The notes beneath the pieces are model-generated. The model was not told where the DNA came from. It ran no database searches and saw only the letters and a program-made list of their open reading frames with translations. A stretch of 64,000 nt of DNA from Pseudomonas rhizoryzae. GTDB lineage: Bacteria; Pseudomonadota; Gammaproteobacteria; Pseudomonadales; Pseudomonadaceae. Numbering within the stretch: the first letter of the stretch is position 1; every line of letters begins with the position of its first letter. Shown piece by piece: positions 28,397-36,741 of this stretch. The DNA lies in the NCBI RefSeq assembly GCF_005250615.1, contig NZ_SULM01000013.1, forward strand, positions 62,001 to 126,000. Reading direction: 5' to 3'. Both the position numbers and the translations under genes were made by a program.

Positions 28397-29302
28397 TCAG
28401 CGCCGTCGCCACTGGGGCACACCAATCAACACCACGGCACCGACGATGACCAGCATCGCCAGCATTTCCGCCGGCCCGATCCGCTCACCGGCGAACAGCG
28501 TCCCCAGGAGCACCGCCACCACCGGATTGACGTAGGCATAGCTGGTAGCGGCAGCCGGTCGGACTCGCCCGAGCAGATAGAGATAGGCGCTGAAGGCGAT
28601 CAGCGAACCGAAGACCACCAGGTAGCCCAGCGCCAACCAGCCGCCCAGTGTCGGCCACTGCTGCAACTGCTCGCCACTGAACCGGCTGGCGAGCAACAGC
28701 GCGGCACCGGCTACCAGCATCTCCACCGCGCTGGCCATGGCGCCCCGTGGCATTGGCAGGTAGCGACTCCAGATCGAGCCGAAGGCCCAGGCCGCCGCCG
28801 CGAGCAGGATCACCGCCGCGCCCAGGGGCGTCGCGCTCATGGTGTCGCCCAGATTGAGCAGCGCGATGCCCACCAGCCCGAGCGCTATGCCAGCCCACTC
28901 CAGCAGGGTATTGCGTTGCCCCCAGAGCAGGCTGAACAGCAGGGTGAACAGCGGTACCGTGGCGATCGCCAGGGCCGCGACGCCCGAGGTCACGCCCCAG
29001 TGCTCGGCCAGGGTCACGCCGCCGTTGCCGACGCCCAGCAGCAGGATACCGATCACCCCGGCAGCCAGGGTTTCACGCAGGTTCGGCCAGGGCGCGCCGC
29101 GCCAACGCAGCCAACCAAGCATGAGCAGGCCAGCCACCGTGAATCTCAGCCCCGCCATCAACAACGGCGGCCAGTGGGCGATACCGAGACGAATCACCAG
29201 ATAGGTGGAGCCCCAGATCACATAGAGGGCGAAGAAGGCGCCCAGCAAGGGCAGCCAGGTGGGCAGGCGCGGCGCGCTGCAGGGCGAGGCGGAGGTATCC
29301 AT
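28397..29302 (-). CDS. EamA/DMT family exporter (YedA-like)
   Basis: This 301-residue inner-membrane transporter has ten predicted helices in two EamA repeats, including [20 protein letters not shown] near the N-terminus and [20 protein letters not shown] in the second repeat. This family exports amino acids or drug-like metabolites. ATG 29302 is chosen; a TTG two codons earlier is possible. The gene is divergent from a Lrp/AsnC regulator 155 bp away, a common arrangement for amino-acid exporters controlled by the adjacent regulator. Confidence 0.9.
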   Translation of the reverse strand: MDTSASPCSAPRLPTWLPLLGAFFALYVIWGSTYLVIRLGIAHWPPLLMAGLRFTVAGLLMLGWLRWRGAPWPNLRETLAAGVIGILLLGVGNGGVTLAEHWGVTSGVAALAIATVPLFTLLFSLLWGQRNTLLEWAGIALGLVGIALLNLGDTMSATPLGAAVILLAAAAWAFGSIWSRYLPMPRGAMASAVEMLVAGAALLLASRFSGEQLQQWPTLGGWLALGYLVVFGSLIAFSAYLYLLGRVRPAAATSYAYVNPVVAVLLGTLFAGERIGPAEMLAMLVIVGAVVLIGVPQWRRR

Positions 29303-29456
29303 GCGCAACAGATTTCCAGGGGGTGTCCGGTAGATATTGTAGGAGCGGGTGCGCAGGAGGCTAAGATACAGTCACTGGAGAAACAGCCAGAATGACCTTC
29401 GACTCAGTGGCTTTTGTGGGAGCTGGCCTTCGATTCGAAGGCTCAAGGAGCAAAGG

Positions 29457-29894
29457 ATGGATCACCTCGATCGACGCCTGATCGACCTGCTGCTGGTGGA
29501 TGGCCGCGCCAGCTACGCCGAGCTGGGCCGCCGACTGGGGCTTTCCGCGCCAGCCATCGCCGAGCGCGTCGCCAAGCTCGAGGACGCCGGGATCATCACC
29601 GGCTACGGCGCCCGCATCGATCGCCGCGCTCTCGGCTACGGTACCGAATGCCTGATCTCCTTGCGCCTGCACAGTACCAGCCAGGGACCGCTGCTCAAGA
29701 AGCTGGAAGCCCTGCCGCAGTTGATCGCCTGCCACCGCGTCACTGGCGAGGATTGCCTGATGCTGCGCGCTGCCGTGCGTGACATGGGCGAGCTGGAGGC
29801 CCTGATCGATACCCTGATGACCTTCGGCATGAGCCGTACCGTGGTAGTGCTGTCGACGCCTTTCGAACGCCCGCTGCCGCTCGACTCCGCCTGA
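29457..29894 (+). CDS. Lrp/AsnC-family transcriptional regulator
   Basis: This 145-residue protein has an N-terminal winged helix-turn-helix (LDRRLIDLLLVDGRASYAEL, then RLGLSAPAIAERVAKLED) and a C-terminal effector-binding RAM domain (about 65-140, HRVTGEDCLMLRAAVRDMGE). ATG 29457 follows AAGGAG by six bases. Its divergent neighbour is an EamA exporter, so it probably senses an amino acid and controls export. The effector is unknown. Confidence 0.92.
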   Translation: MDHLDRRLIDLLLVDGRASYAELGRRLGLSAPAIAERVAKLEDAGIITGYGARIDRRALGYGTECLISLRLHSTSQGPLLKKLEALPQLIACHRVTGEDCLMLRAAVRDMGELEALIDTLMTFGMSRTVVVLSTPFERPLPLDSA

Positions 29895-29905
29895 CGCCGC
29901 CCATG

Positions 29906-29937
29906 AAAAAGCCCCGGGCCTTGCGGCGCCGGGGCTG
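29906..29937 (-). terminator. Intrinsic terminator of the DUF2076 gene
   Basis: On the minus strand AGCCCCGG pairs with CCGGGGCT across an 11-base loop and is followed by TTTTTC. It lies 14 bases after the DUF2076 stop codon and about 10 bases beyond the convergent Lrp gene. Confidence 0.85.
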
Positions 29938-29950
29938 TGGGGGCTAGACG

Positions 29951-30760
29951 CTAGATGAAGGAGTCGTCGTCACCGTTGTCATCGAAGAAACCGCCGCCGC
30001 CGTTATCACCGTAGTCGGCCGCATCCTGGAAGCCACCGTTATCCTGGAAGCCGTTGTTGTCCTGGAAACCGCCAGCGTCCTGGAAGCCGCCGCCATTGTC
30101 GTAGTTGCCATTGTCGGCCCAGGCATCCTGGGGACCACCGCCAGCGAAGCCAGGGTCGGTAGGCGTTTCGTTGATGACGTTGACGATCTCCTCGGGCTGC
30201 GAGTGATGGAACAGCCCGGAGATGGCCTGGGCCGCCAGCATGCCACCTGCCACGCCGGCTGCGGTCTGCAACGCGCCGCCCATGAAGCCGCCCATGCGCG
30301 AGGGCGCGGCTTGAGGTGCGGCATAGCCCGGCGCCGGTTGGCCATAGCCGGGGGCGGGTTGGGCGTAGCCGGGGTTGGGCTGGCCGTAACCGGGACGGGC
30401 CGCTGCCGGACCGGGATCGTTCCAGCCGCCGCGTGACGGCGCCGCGTTGCTGCTTGGCGCCTGTGCGCTGGAGGACTGGCCGCCACCGAACAGGCTAGAA
30501 AGAAAGCCACCGCTGCTGGGCCGGTTCTGTTGCAACTGCGCCATCTGGCTCTCCAGCTCCTTGACCCGCTGGTCGAGGCGCTTGATGGCGGCCTCCTGGA
30601 TCAGCATGGCCTGGGCCATGTAGTAAGGCGCGGCCGGTTGCTCGCGCAACCGCTGTTGAATCAAGGCCTCGGCTTCGCGATCCCGGGGCGCGGTCTGGGC
30701 TTCCGTGGTCTTGAGGCGGTCGAACAGACCCTCGATCAATTGGCTTTCTTGGCTGTGCAT
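29951..30760 (-). CDS. DUF2076 protein with two low-complexity repeat arrays
   Basis: This 269-residue protein begins MHSQESQLIEGLFDRLKTTE and has the DUF2076 helical N-terminus (about 1-85, including AMLIQEAAIKRLDQRVKELE). A heptapeptide array follows (PGYGQPN/PGYAQPA type, about 120-147), then a short Gly/Ala-rich hydrophobic segment (about 153-178). The acidic C-terminal tail contains the hexapeptide GGFQDN repeated four to five times. ATG 30760 is preceded by GGAGGG. DUF2076 members are often described as periplasmic ligand-binding sensors, but I see no signal peptide here. Function unknown. Confidence 0.85.
   Translation of the reverse strand: MHSQESQLIEGLFDRLKTTEAQTAPRDREAEALIQQRLREQPAAPYYMAQAMLIQEAAIKRLDQRVKELESQMAQLQQNRPSSGGFLSSLFGGGQSSSAQAPSSNAAPSRGGWNDPGPAAARPGYGQPNPGYAQPAPGYGQPAPGYAAPQAAPSRMGGFMGGALQTAAGVAGGMLAAQAISGLFHHSQPEEIVNVINETPTDPGFAGGGPQDAWADNGNYDNGGGFQDAGGFQDNNGFQDNGGFQDAADYGDNGGGGFFDDNGDDDSFI
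30024..30095 (-). repeat. 18-bp coding tandem repeat (GGFQDN units)
   Basis: TCCTGGA recurs at 30024, 30042, 30060 and 30078, an exact 18-bp period. On the coding (minus) strand each unit encodes a (G/N)GFQD(N/A) hexapeptide of the DUF2076 protein tail. Confidence 0.85.
30317..30402 (-). repeat. 21-bp coding tandem repeat (PGYGQPA units)
   Basis: The TAGCC/TAACC core recurs at 30324, 30345, 30366 and 30387, an exact 21-bp period. On the coding strand it encodes PGY(G/A)QP(A/N) heptapeptides in the middle of the DUF2076 protein. Confidence 0.8.
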
Positions 30761-31047
30761 GGTGACCCTCCGCAAACGAGCTACTGATGGCGTTCCCCTG
30801 GGAACGGCCTGAATGTCGAAAGGCGCACCACGGTGCGCTTGCTGTTCAGATAATGGCGGGCCAGCCGCTTTTCAAGATTGATCACCTGCATGTTCAGCCT
30901 GGATTCAGCCAGTCCCTGCAGCCCAGGCGCAATCATCGATTGCTCAGGCTTGGAAAAGGCGCTGGGCGGGGGAGTTCCAGGTTCCGGGCGAGTCTGGACA
31001 ATTGGCGGCTACTACCGGACGCTGGCCCCTTTCGCCGAGGACCGACC

Positions 31048-31614
31048 ATGCCGCCGCTGCTTCTCTTAATCGATCAGCAACAGGGTATCCGCGCTCCCCA
31101 CCTGGGGCCGCGCAACCATCCCGAGGCCGAGCTGCGCATGGCCGAGCTGCTGGCCACCTGGCGCCAGAGGCGTGCGCCGCTGATCCATGTCCGGCATCTC
31201 TCGCGCAGCCCCAGCTCGGTGTTCTGGCCCGGCCAGCTCGGCGTCGAGTTTCAGCCAGAGCTGGCGCCCCTGCCCGGAGAAACGATATTCGACAAGCAGG
31301 TCCCCGATGCCTTCACCCATAGCGGCCTGGAGCGCTGGCTGCTCCAGCGCGGCATCGAGGAGCTGCTCATCTGCGGTGTGGCCAGCGAGAATTCGGTGGA
31401 AGCTACCGCCCGTAGCGCCGGTAATCTCGGCTTTCGCACCTGGGTGGCGGAAGATGCCTGCTATACCTTCGCCAAGGCCGACTTCGCCGGACGAGCTCGC
31501 AGTGCCGCTGAGGTCCATGCGATGGCCATGGCCAACCTCGACGGTGAATATGCCACCGTCATCTCCACCGCCCTGTCGCTCGAACGCCTGCGAGCAGGCA
31601 GGTCGTCCTGCTAG
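31048..31614 (+). CDS. Isochorismatase-fold protein lacking the catalytic cysteine
   Basis: This 188-residue protein has the cysteine-hydrolase/isochorismatase fold. The catalytic aspartate lies in PLLLLIDQQQGI and the lysine in ETIFDKQVPDAF. At the position where the nucleophilic cysteine normally sits, the sequence reads LLICGVASENSVEATAR, with serine instead. ATG 31048 has GAGG about 8 bases upstream; in-frame residues before it are not conserved. It may be an isochorismatase-like enzyme not needing cysteine, a serine variant, or a non-enzymatic protein. Confidence 0.85.
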   Translation: MPPLLLLIDQQQGIRAPHLGPRNHPEAELRMAELLATWRQRRAPLIHVRHLSRSPSSVFWPGQLGVEFQPELAPLPGETIFDKQVPDAFTHSGLERWLLQRGIEELLICGVASENSVEATARSAGNLGFRTWVAEDACYTFAKADFAGRARSAAEVHAMAMANLDGEYATVISTALSLERLRAGRSSC

Positions 31615-31644
31615 ACTGCCGCCCTGCCCGTCTGGAATAGCTGC

Positions 31645-32289
31645 ATGAACCCTGTCGATATCCTGCGCGACTCGCTGTTGTTCTTCGCCCGCAACCTGCG
31701 CCCCCTGGCCATCCTCACCCTGCCCTGGCTGCTACTCGAATCCCTGCTGCGCTACCAGGTGCTGGAGCGTTTCGGCGTGAGCAACGGACTGTGGGACATG
31801 CTGGTCAGCCTGCTGTGCTATCCGTTGTATACCGCCTCACTGCTGATCTTTCTCGAGGCGCGTACCCAGGGCACTACACCGCGACTGAGCGGCGTCTGGG
31901 GCGCTGCGCTGGTGCTCTGGCCGCGCTTCGCCATCCTGGCGGCGATCACCTCGGGGTTGGTGATGCTGGGCTTTTCGCTGTTGATCGTCCCGGGCTTCCT
32001 GATCATGACCCTGCTGGCCTTCGCCGAGAACCTACTGGTATTGGAAGGACGGGCACCGTTGGATGCCCTGCGCGGCAGCCTCCGCATGACCCGCGGCCAT
32101 TTCTTCACGCTGCTGGCCTGCATCCTGGCGACGGTCTTGCCCGCCTGGCTGATCGATGCCTGGATCGCCCAGCACTTCGCCAAGGCAGCGACCTCGGAGA
32201 TCGTCCTGCAGACCCTCTCGGGCCTGCTGCAACTGATCCCCAGCATCGCCATCTATCGCATCTACATGCTGGTCAGGCCAGCAGCCTGA
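31645..32289 (+). CDS. YciC-like multi-pass membrane protein
   Basis: This 214-residue, very hydrophobic protein has about five or six predicted helices, for example LRPLAILTLPWLLLESLL, LVMLGFSLLIVPGFLIMTLL and FFTLLACILATVLPAWLI. The SLRMTRGHFFTLL segment resembles the YciC (UPF0259) family. No catalytic motif is visible. It follows the isochorismatase-fold gene by 30 bases and may be co-transcribed. Role unknown. Confidence 0.8.
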   Translation: MNPVDILRDSLLFFARNLRPLAILTLPWLLLESLLRYQVLERFGVSNGLWDMLVSLLCYPLYTASLLIFLEARTQGTTPRLSGVWGAALVLWPRFAILAAITSGLVMLGFSLLIVPGFLIMTLLAFAENLLVLEGRAPLDALRGSLRMTRGHFFTLLACILATVLPAWLIDAWIAQHFAKAATSEIVLQTLSGLLQLIPSIAIYRIYMLVRPAA

Positions 32290-32296
32290 CCAGGGG

Positions 32297-32836
32297 TCAC
32301 CACATCAGGTCGTCAGGCACCTGGTAGGCGGCGTAGGGATCGTCCGGGTCTGGTTCCCCGCTCTGCACGTTGAGCAGGACCACCCGCTTGGGATCGCGTT
32401 CCTGGATGCGCTCGGCGGTCGCCCGCGGCACCACCTCGTAGCGACCCTCATGGCGGACGATGGCTAGACTGCCCTTGCTGAGCTTGTCTCTCATCATGAC
32501 ATTGACCGACAGGCGCTTGACCTTCTTGTCGTCGACGAAGTTGTAGTAATCCTCGGTAGTGAGCTTGGGCAGGCGACTGGTCTCGATCAGTTGCTTGATC
32601 TGCGCCTGCTCGGCCTTGCGCTTCTTTTTCTCTTCCTGGGCACGGTTGAGTTCCTGGTCCTTGGCCAGTTTCTCCGCCTGGGCCTGCTGGACGGCCAACT
32701 CCTGGGAGCGATCCTTTTCCGCCTGCCCGCGGTGCTCCATGCGGTTCTGCTTCTGCTTCTGCTTGACGGCCTGCTTGGCCTGCTTTTCATTGACCAACCC
32801 GGCTTTCAGCAGTTGGTCGCGTAGGGACATGCTCAT
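32297..32836 (-). CDS. DUF2058 protein (YaiL-like nucleoprotein)
   Basis: This 179-residue cytoplasmic protein has an N-terminal MSMSLRDQLLKAGLVNEKQA motif and a long, highly charged Lys/Gln/Glu coiled coil (about 22-85). The C-terminal domain has PKLTTEDYYNFVDDKKVKRL, as expected for DUF2058/YaiL. The family is abundant and often found associated with nucleic acid, but its function is not settled. It is convergent with the preceding membrane protein gene and divergent from lpxO. Confidence 0.88.
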   Translation of the reverse strand: MSMSLRDQLLKAGLVNEKQAKQAVKQKQKQNRMEHRGQAEKDRSQELAVQQAQAEKLAKDQELNRAQEEKKKRKAEQAQIKQLIETSRLPKLTTEDYYNFVDDKKVKRLSVNVMMRDKLSKGSLAIVRHEGRYEVVPRATAERIQERDPKRVVLLNVQSGEPDPDDPYAAYQVPDDLMW

Positions 32837-33007
32837 CGATACGACTCGTCTAGATCATCCAAGAGGGGCGCGGCCGAACGTCAGCCGCGCGCCAGGGTGT
32901 TCATCCTGCGCAGCCGACGAACCGAGTGCAAGCCTTTCGCGGGGGTGAAATAATGCGACCATTACCTATCCGCCCCTGGTTCGGGCGCTGCCGATCAAAA
33001 TTCGCCC

Positions 33008-33931
33008 ATGATTACTCTCGCGATCGTCCTGCTCTTCGTCGCCAGCGTGCTCTTCGTCCACCTTCGCGGACAAGCGCGCCTGCCCTTCCTGCGCCAGTTG
33101 GTCAACCACTCGGCAGTCTTCGCCCCCTACAACGCGCTGATGTACCTGTTCTCCAGCGTGCCGTCCAAGCCCTACCTGGATCGCAGCCGCTTTCCGGAAC
33201 TGGACGTGCTCAAGGACAACTGGCAGGACATCCGTGTCGAAGCCCTGCGCCTGTTCGACGAGGGTTACATCCGCGCGGCGGAAAAGGACAACGATGCCGG
33301 CTTTGGCTCCTTCTTCAAGAAGGGCTGGAAGCGCTTCTACCTGACCTGGTACGGCGAGCCGCTGCCGTCCGCCCAGACCCTCTGCCCGCGCACCGTGGAA
33401 CTGGTGCGGCAGATCCCCAACGTCAAGGGCGCCATGTTCGCCCTGCTACCGGGCGGCAGCCATCTGAATCCGCACCGCGACCCCTTCGGCGGCTCGCTGC
33501 GCTATCACCTGGGCCTGGCTACGCCCAACTCGGATGCCTGCCGCATCTATGTCGACGGCCAGCCCTATGCCTGGCGCGACGGCGAGGACGTGATGTTCGA
33601 CGAAACCTATGTGCACTGGGTGAAGAACGAGACCGACCAGACCCGCGTCATCCTGTTCTGCGACGTGGAGCGGCCGCTGCGCAATCGGCTGCTGACCCGC
33701 GTCAACCAGGCGGTCAGTCGCTTCCTAGGCAGCGCCACGGCGCCGCAAAACGTGGAAGGCGAGCGCGTCGGCGGTATCAACCAGGCCTATGCCTTCAGCA
33801 AGAGATTCGGGGATCGGATCGGTGGCGGCGTGAAGAAATTCAAGCGGCGCCATCCCAAGGCCTATCGCATCGCCAAGCCAGTGCTGGCCGTGCTGGTAGT
33901 GATCGCCCTCTACCAGTGGATCGCCAGCTGA
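33008..33931 (+). CDS. lpxO: Lipid A 2-hydroxylase LpxO (Fe/2-oxoglutarate dioxygenase)
   Basis: This 307-residue membrane-bound aspartyl/asparaginyl beta-hydroxylase-family protein has an N-terminal anchor (about 2-20), a catalytic domain and a C-terminal helix (about 288-304). Iron and 2-oxoglutarate ligands are visible in GSHLNPHRDPFGGSLRYHLG and DETYVHWVKNETDQTRVIL. LpxO adds a 2-hydroxyl group to the secondary acyl chain of lipid A at the inner membrane. Pseudomonas encodes LpxO paralogues acting on different chains; which one this is cannot be told here. Confidence 0.9.
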   Translation: MITLAIVLLFVASVLFVHLRGQARLPFLRQLVNHSAVFAPYNALMYLFSSVPSKPYLDRSRFPELDVLKDNWQDIRVEALRLFDEGYIRAAEKDNDAGFGSFFKKGWKRFYLTWYGEPLPSAQTLCPRTVELVRQIPNVKGAMFALLPGGSHLNPHRDPFGGSLRYHLGLATPNSDACRIYVDGQPYAWRDGEDVMFDETYVHWVKNETDQTRVILFCDVERPLRNRLLTRVNQAVSRFLGSATAPQNVEGERVGGINQAYAFSKRFGDRIGGGVKKFKRRHPKAYRIAKPVLAVLVVIALYQWIAS

Positions 33932-33955
33932 GGCGGCGATCCCGCGCCGGCAGTT

Positions 33956-34372
33956 TTAGCCGGAGCGCTGTTGACGCTGCTTGTGCAACCGCGTCACCAA
34001 TTCGGCCTCGGCCTGGGACAGACCACAGGCCTGGGTGAGATCGTCGGCGCTGGCACCTAGCCCCACCAGGCGCGCGGCCTGGGAAAACGACAGACTGGTG
34101 GGGTCGCTCTGCTCGATCTGGGTCAACCGATCGGGCAAGGGAGCGACCACCTTGGCCAAGCCTTGGACCTGCTCGCCCATGCGCACCTGCCCCGCCTGGT
34201 AGGTTTCCAGACGCTTGAGCAGGATCTGCATGCGCTTGTCGACAAGGGCCTCTCGCTCGGCCAGCTTGGCCGCCTGCTGCTGCTGGCGCTGCCAGAGCAG
34301 CCAACAGCAGCCACCGAGGCCGGCACAGGCCAACCCCAGGGCGACGCTGAGCAGGATCAGCCCGACGAGCAT
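33956..34372 (-). CDS. DUF2802 protein, end of chemotaxis operon
   Basis: This 138-residue protein has one N-terminal membrane helix (about 3-25), a coiled coil (about 27-70) and a C-terminal helix-turn-helix-like DUF2802 segment (FSQAARLVGLGASADDLTQ, then GLSQAEAELVTRLHKQ). ATG 34372 overlaps the cheW stop by one base (TGATG), so it is translated with cheW. P. aeruginosa has the same gene after cheW (PA1465). Its role in chemotaxis is unknown. Confidence 0.88.
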   Translation of the reverse strand: MLVGLILLSVALGLACAGLGGCCWLLWQRQQQQAAKLAEREALVDKRMQILLKRLETYQAGQVRMGEQVQGLAKVVAPLPDRLTQIEQSDPTSLSFSQAARLVGLGASADDLTQACGLSQAEAELVTRLHKQRQQRSG

Positions 34373-34851
34373 CAGATGCTTTCCAGCTCCGACCACTCTT
34401 CTTCGGTCATCAGCTTGTCCAGCTCAACCAGGATCAGCAACTCGCCGTTCTTGTTGCACACGCCCTGGATGAACTTGGCGGACTCGTCGTTACCCACGCT
34501 CGGCGCCGTCTCGATCTCGGACTGGCGCAGGTAGACCACCTCGGCCACGCTGTCCACCAGGATGCCGACGACCTGCTTGTCGGCCTCGATGATGACGATC
34601 CGGGTGTTATCGGTCACTTCGGTGGGCAGCAAACCGAAGCGCTGACGGGTGTCGATCACCGTGACCACGTTGCCGCGCAAGTTGATGATGCCCAGCACGT
34701 AGCTCGGGGCACCCGGGACCGGAGCGATTTCGGTGTAGCGCAGGACTTCCTGGACTTGCATCACGTTGATGCCGTAGGTCTCGTTATCCAGACGGAAGGT
34801 GACCCATTGCAGGACCGGATCTTCGGAACCCTGTGCGGACGTTTTTTTCAT
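34372..34851 (-). CDS. cheW: Chemotaxis coupling protein CheW
   Basis: This 159-residue adaptor links methyl-accepting receptors to CheA. It is a single CheW domain with the usual hallmarks: WVTFRLDNETYGINVMQVQE, then GAPSYVLGIINLRGNVVTVI and DSVAEVVYL. ATG 34851 follows AGGGA and gives MKKTSAQGSED. It is part of the cheB-motC-motD-parA-cheW2-cheW block and ends one base into the DUF2802 start. Confidence 0.95.
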   Translation of the reverse strand: MKKTSAQGSEDPVLQWVTFRLDNETYGINVMQVQEVLRYTEIAPVPGAPSYVLGIINLRGNVVTVIDTRQRFGLLPTEVTDNTRIVIIEADKQVVGILVDSVAEVVYLRQSEIETAPSVGNDESAKFIQGVCNKNGELLILVELDKLMTEEEWSELESI

Positions 34852-34927
34852 GTTCCCTAGCCTCGTCAATTACCGCACGCGCGGCGAAGCGGGCGAACCC
34901 GCTGGTTAGTTGCGGTTGGCGGGCGCC

Positions 34928-35860
34928 CTAGCGACGGCCGCCAACCACCTGTTCAGCGAGCGCCGCCACATCCAGCAGCGCACACATCTGATCGATCACC
35001 GTACCGGCCAGCCAGGGGCGAGTCGCCCGCTGATTACGCCATTTGACCTCGGCGGGGTCCAGCCGGACCGAATGGCTGACGCCGTGTACGGCCAGGCCCC
35101 AATCCAGGCCTTGCAGCGATATCACGAATTTCAGTCCCTCGCGATAGTCGTCACGGTAGCGCTCCGGCATCACCCAACGGGCCGTGTCGAGCACGCGCAG
35201 ATTGCCGGCCTGGCAGGGCAGCAGCCCCAGGAACCAGTCTGGCTGACCGAACAGCGGCGTCAACTCTTCGTCGGTGAGTGGATAGATGGAGCCGAGGCAC
35301 ACCAGAGGCGCGGCCAGGGTCAGGCCCGCGACATCGAACAGCAGGCACTCGAAGGGCTCCTCGCCCCACTCGGGTCGACCTTCCAGCTGCACGGCACTGG
35401 GCGGCACCGCCCCGGCCAGCACCGGCTGGGTCGGCATATTGATGCCCAGGGCGATGCCCTCCACGCCCGGACGCACCGGTTCGGCGACCGGGGCCAGGTC
35501 GGGGACGCGCCAATCCAGCTCGATATCGGTCTCTGGCACCGCCACGGGCAGCGCCGTGGGTATCAGCACCTCGGGCAGGGTCCGTTCGGCCAGGGCGACG
35601 CCCTGCAAACGAGGCGCCAGAGCTACGACCGTGGATTGACGCGCGGCATCGCGTTCGAGCTCCTCGCGCACCGCGGCGGCGAATTCGTCTTCGCTGACGC
35701 TGGCGACGGGTTCAGGCAACGCGACAGCGGGCACAGCCGCAGGGGCGACTGGCGCAGCTTCGGCGGTCGGCAGTTCCAGGAACGCATCCAGCAGCAGGGC
35801 ATCGAGATAGCCCTGAAGGACACGTTGAGGACGATTGTCGAGGGACGTCGGTTGGCTCAT
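34928..35860 (-). CDS. ParP-like CheW-domain protein (polar chemotaxis array coupling)
   Basis: This 310-residue protein has a long Pro/Ala/Val-rich variable N-terminus (about 1-165) and a C-terminal CheW-like domain (about 167-300, ECLLFDVAGLTLAAPLVCLG and QGLDWGLAVHGVSHSVRL). In Vibrio and Pseudomonas, such proteins (ParP) partner with the ParA-like ATPase ParC encoded next door. They recruit CheA and the arrays to the cell pole. Residues 54-67 (SVSEDEFAAAVREE) weakly resemble repeats seen in CheA. It lies 57 bases after the ParA-like gene. Confidence 0.85.
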   Translation of the reverse strand: MSQPTSLDNRPQRVLQGYLDALLLDAFLELPTAEAAPVAPAAVPAVALPEPVASVSEDEFAAAVREELERDAARQSTVVALAPRLQGVALAERTLPEVLIPTALPVAVPETDIELDWRVPDLAPVAEPVRPGVEGIALGINMPTQPVLAGAVPPSAVQLEGRPEWGEEPFECLLFDVAGLTLAAPLVCLGSIYPLTDEELTPLFGQPDWFLGLLPCQAGNLRVLDTARWVMPERYRDDYREGLKFVISLQGLDWGLAVHGVSHSVRLDPAEVKWRNQRATRPWLAGTVIDQMCALLDVAALAEQVVGGRR

Positions 35861-35917
35861 GGCGATCTACGTGGGTTGATTGTCCAGCCTATCGGCCGGC
35901 GCAGGTGAAAACTTGAA

Positions 35918-36706
35918 TCAGGCGACCTGGCTGCTCGGCGCGCCATCCAGCAAATGCCGCAGCAGCGCTCGATAGGCGATGACGCCGCGGCTGTTGGCTT
36001 CGTATTGGGAGGGCACCTGCCCGGAACGACTGGCGTCGCGCAAACGGGTGTCGATCGGGATGAACGCCTGCCATAACTGTTCGGGGTAGGTGTTACGCAG
36101 AACCTTGAGGGTGCCGATGGAGGCCTGGGTCCGCCGGTCGAACAGGGTCGGCACTATGGTGTACGGCAGTGCCTGCTTGCGCGAGCGGTTGATCATGCTC
36201 AGGGTGTTGACCATCCGTTCGAGGCCCTTGAGCGCGAGGAACTCGGTCTGGGTCGGAATCACCAGGTGCTGGCTGGCCGCCAGGGCATTGACCATCAGCA
36301 CGCCCAGCAGCGGCGGACTATCGATCAACACGTGGTCGAAGTCGTTCCACAGCTGGGCCAGGCTTTTGGAGATGACCAGCCCCAGACCGCTCTGGCCGGG
36401 CGATTGCCGCTCCAGGGTGGCCAGGGCGGTACTGGACGGCAGCATCGACAACTGCGGATGGCTGGTGGGTAGCAACAGCTGCTTCGGCAGCCCATCGGGG
36501 ACCTGGCCACCATGCTGGAACAGATCGAACACGCTGTGTTCGAGGCTATCCGGATCCTGCCCGAAATAGCTGGTCAGCGAGCCGTGGGGATCGAGGTCCA
36601 CCAGCAACACCCGCTTGCCGGCATCACCGAGAAGACCGGCGAGGGCAACGGTGGTGGTGGTCTTGCCCACCCCACCCTTCTGATTGGCGATAGCCCAGAC
36701 TCTCAT
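35918..36706 (-). CDS. ParA-family ATPase (ParC-like, polar localisation of chemotaxis proteins)
   Basis: This 262-residue deviant Walker-A ATPase starts MRVWAIANQKGGVGKTTTTV, with KGGVGKT near residues 10-16 and FDHVLIDSPPLLGVL as the Walker A' region. ATG 36706 follows GGAGGAAAT. Located between motD and the CheW-like ParP gene, it corresponds to ParC, which positions chemotaxis arrays at the pole and partitions them at division. It is unlikely to be a plasmid or chromosome partition protein because no parB follows. Confidence 0.9.
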   Translation of the reverse strand: MRVWAIANQKGGVGKTTTTVALAGLLGDAGKRVLLVDLDPHGSLTSYFGQDPDSLEHSVFDLFQHGGQVPDGLPKQLLLPTSHPQLSMLPSSTALATLERQSPGQSGLGLVISKSLAQLWNDFDHVLIDSPPLLGVLMVNALAASQHLVIPTQTEFLALKGLERMVNTLSMINRSRKQALPYTIVPTLFDRRTQASIGTLKVLRNTYPEQLWQAFIPIDTRLRDASRSGQVPSQYEANSRGVIAYRALLRHLLDGAPSSQVA

Positions 36707-36741
36707 GTGCAGATTTCCTCCCGACGACATGACCGGCCGGG

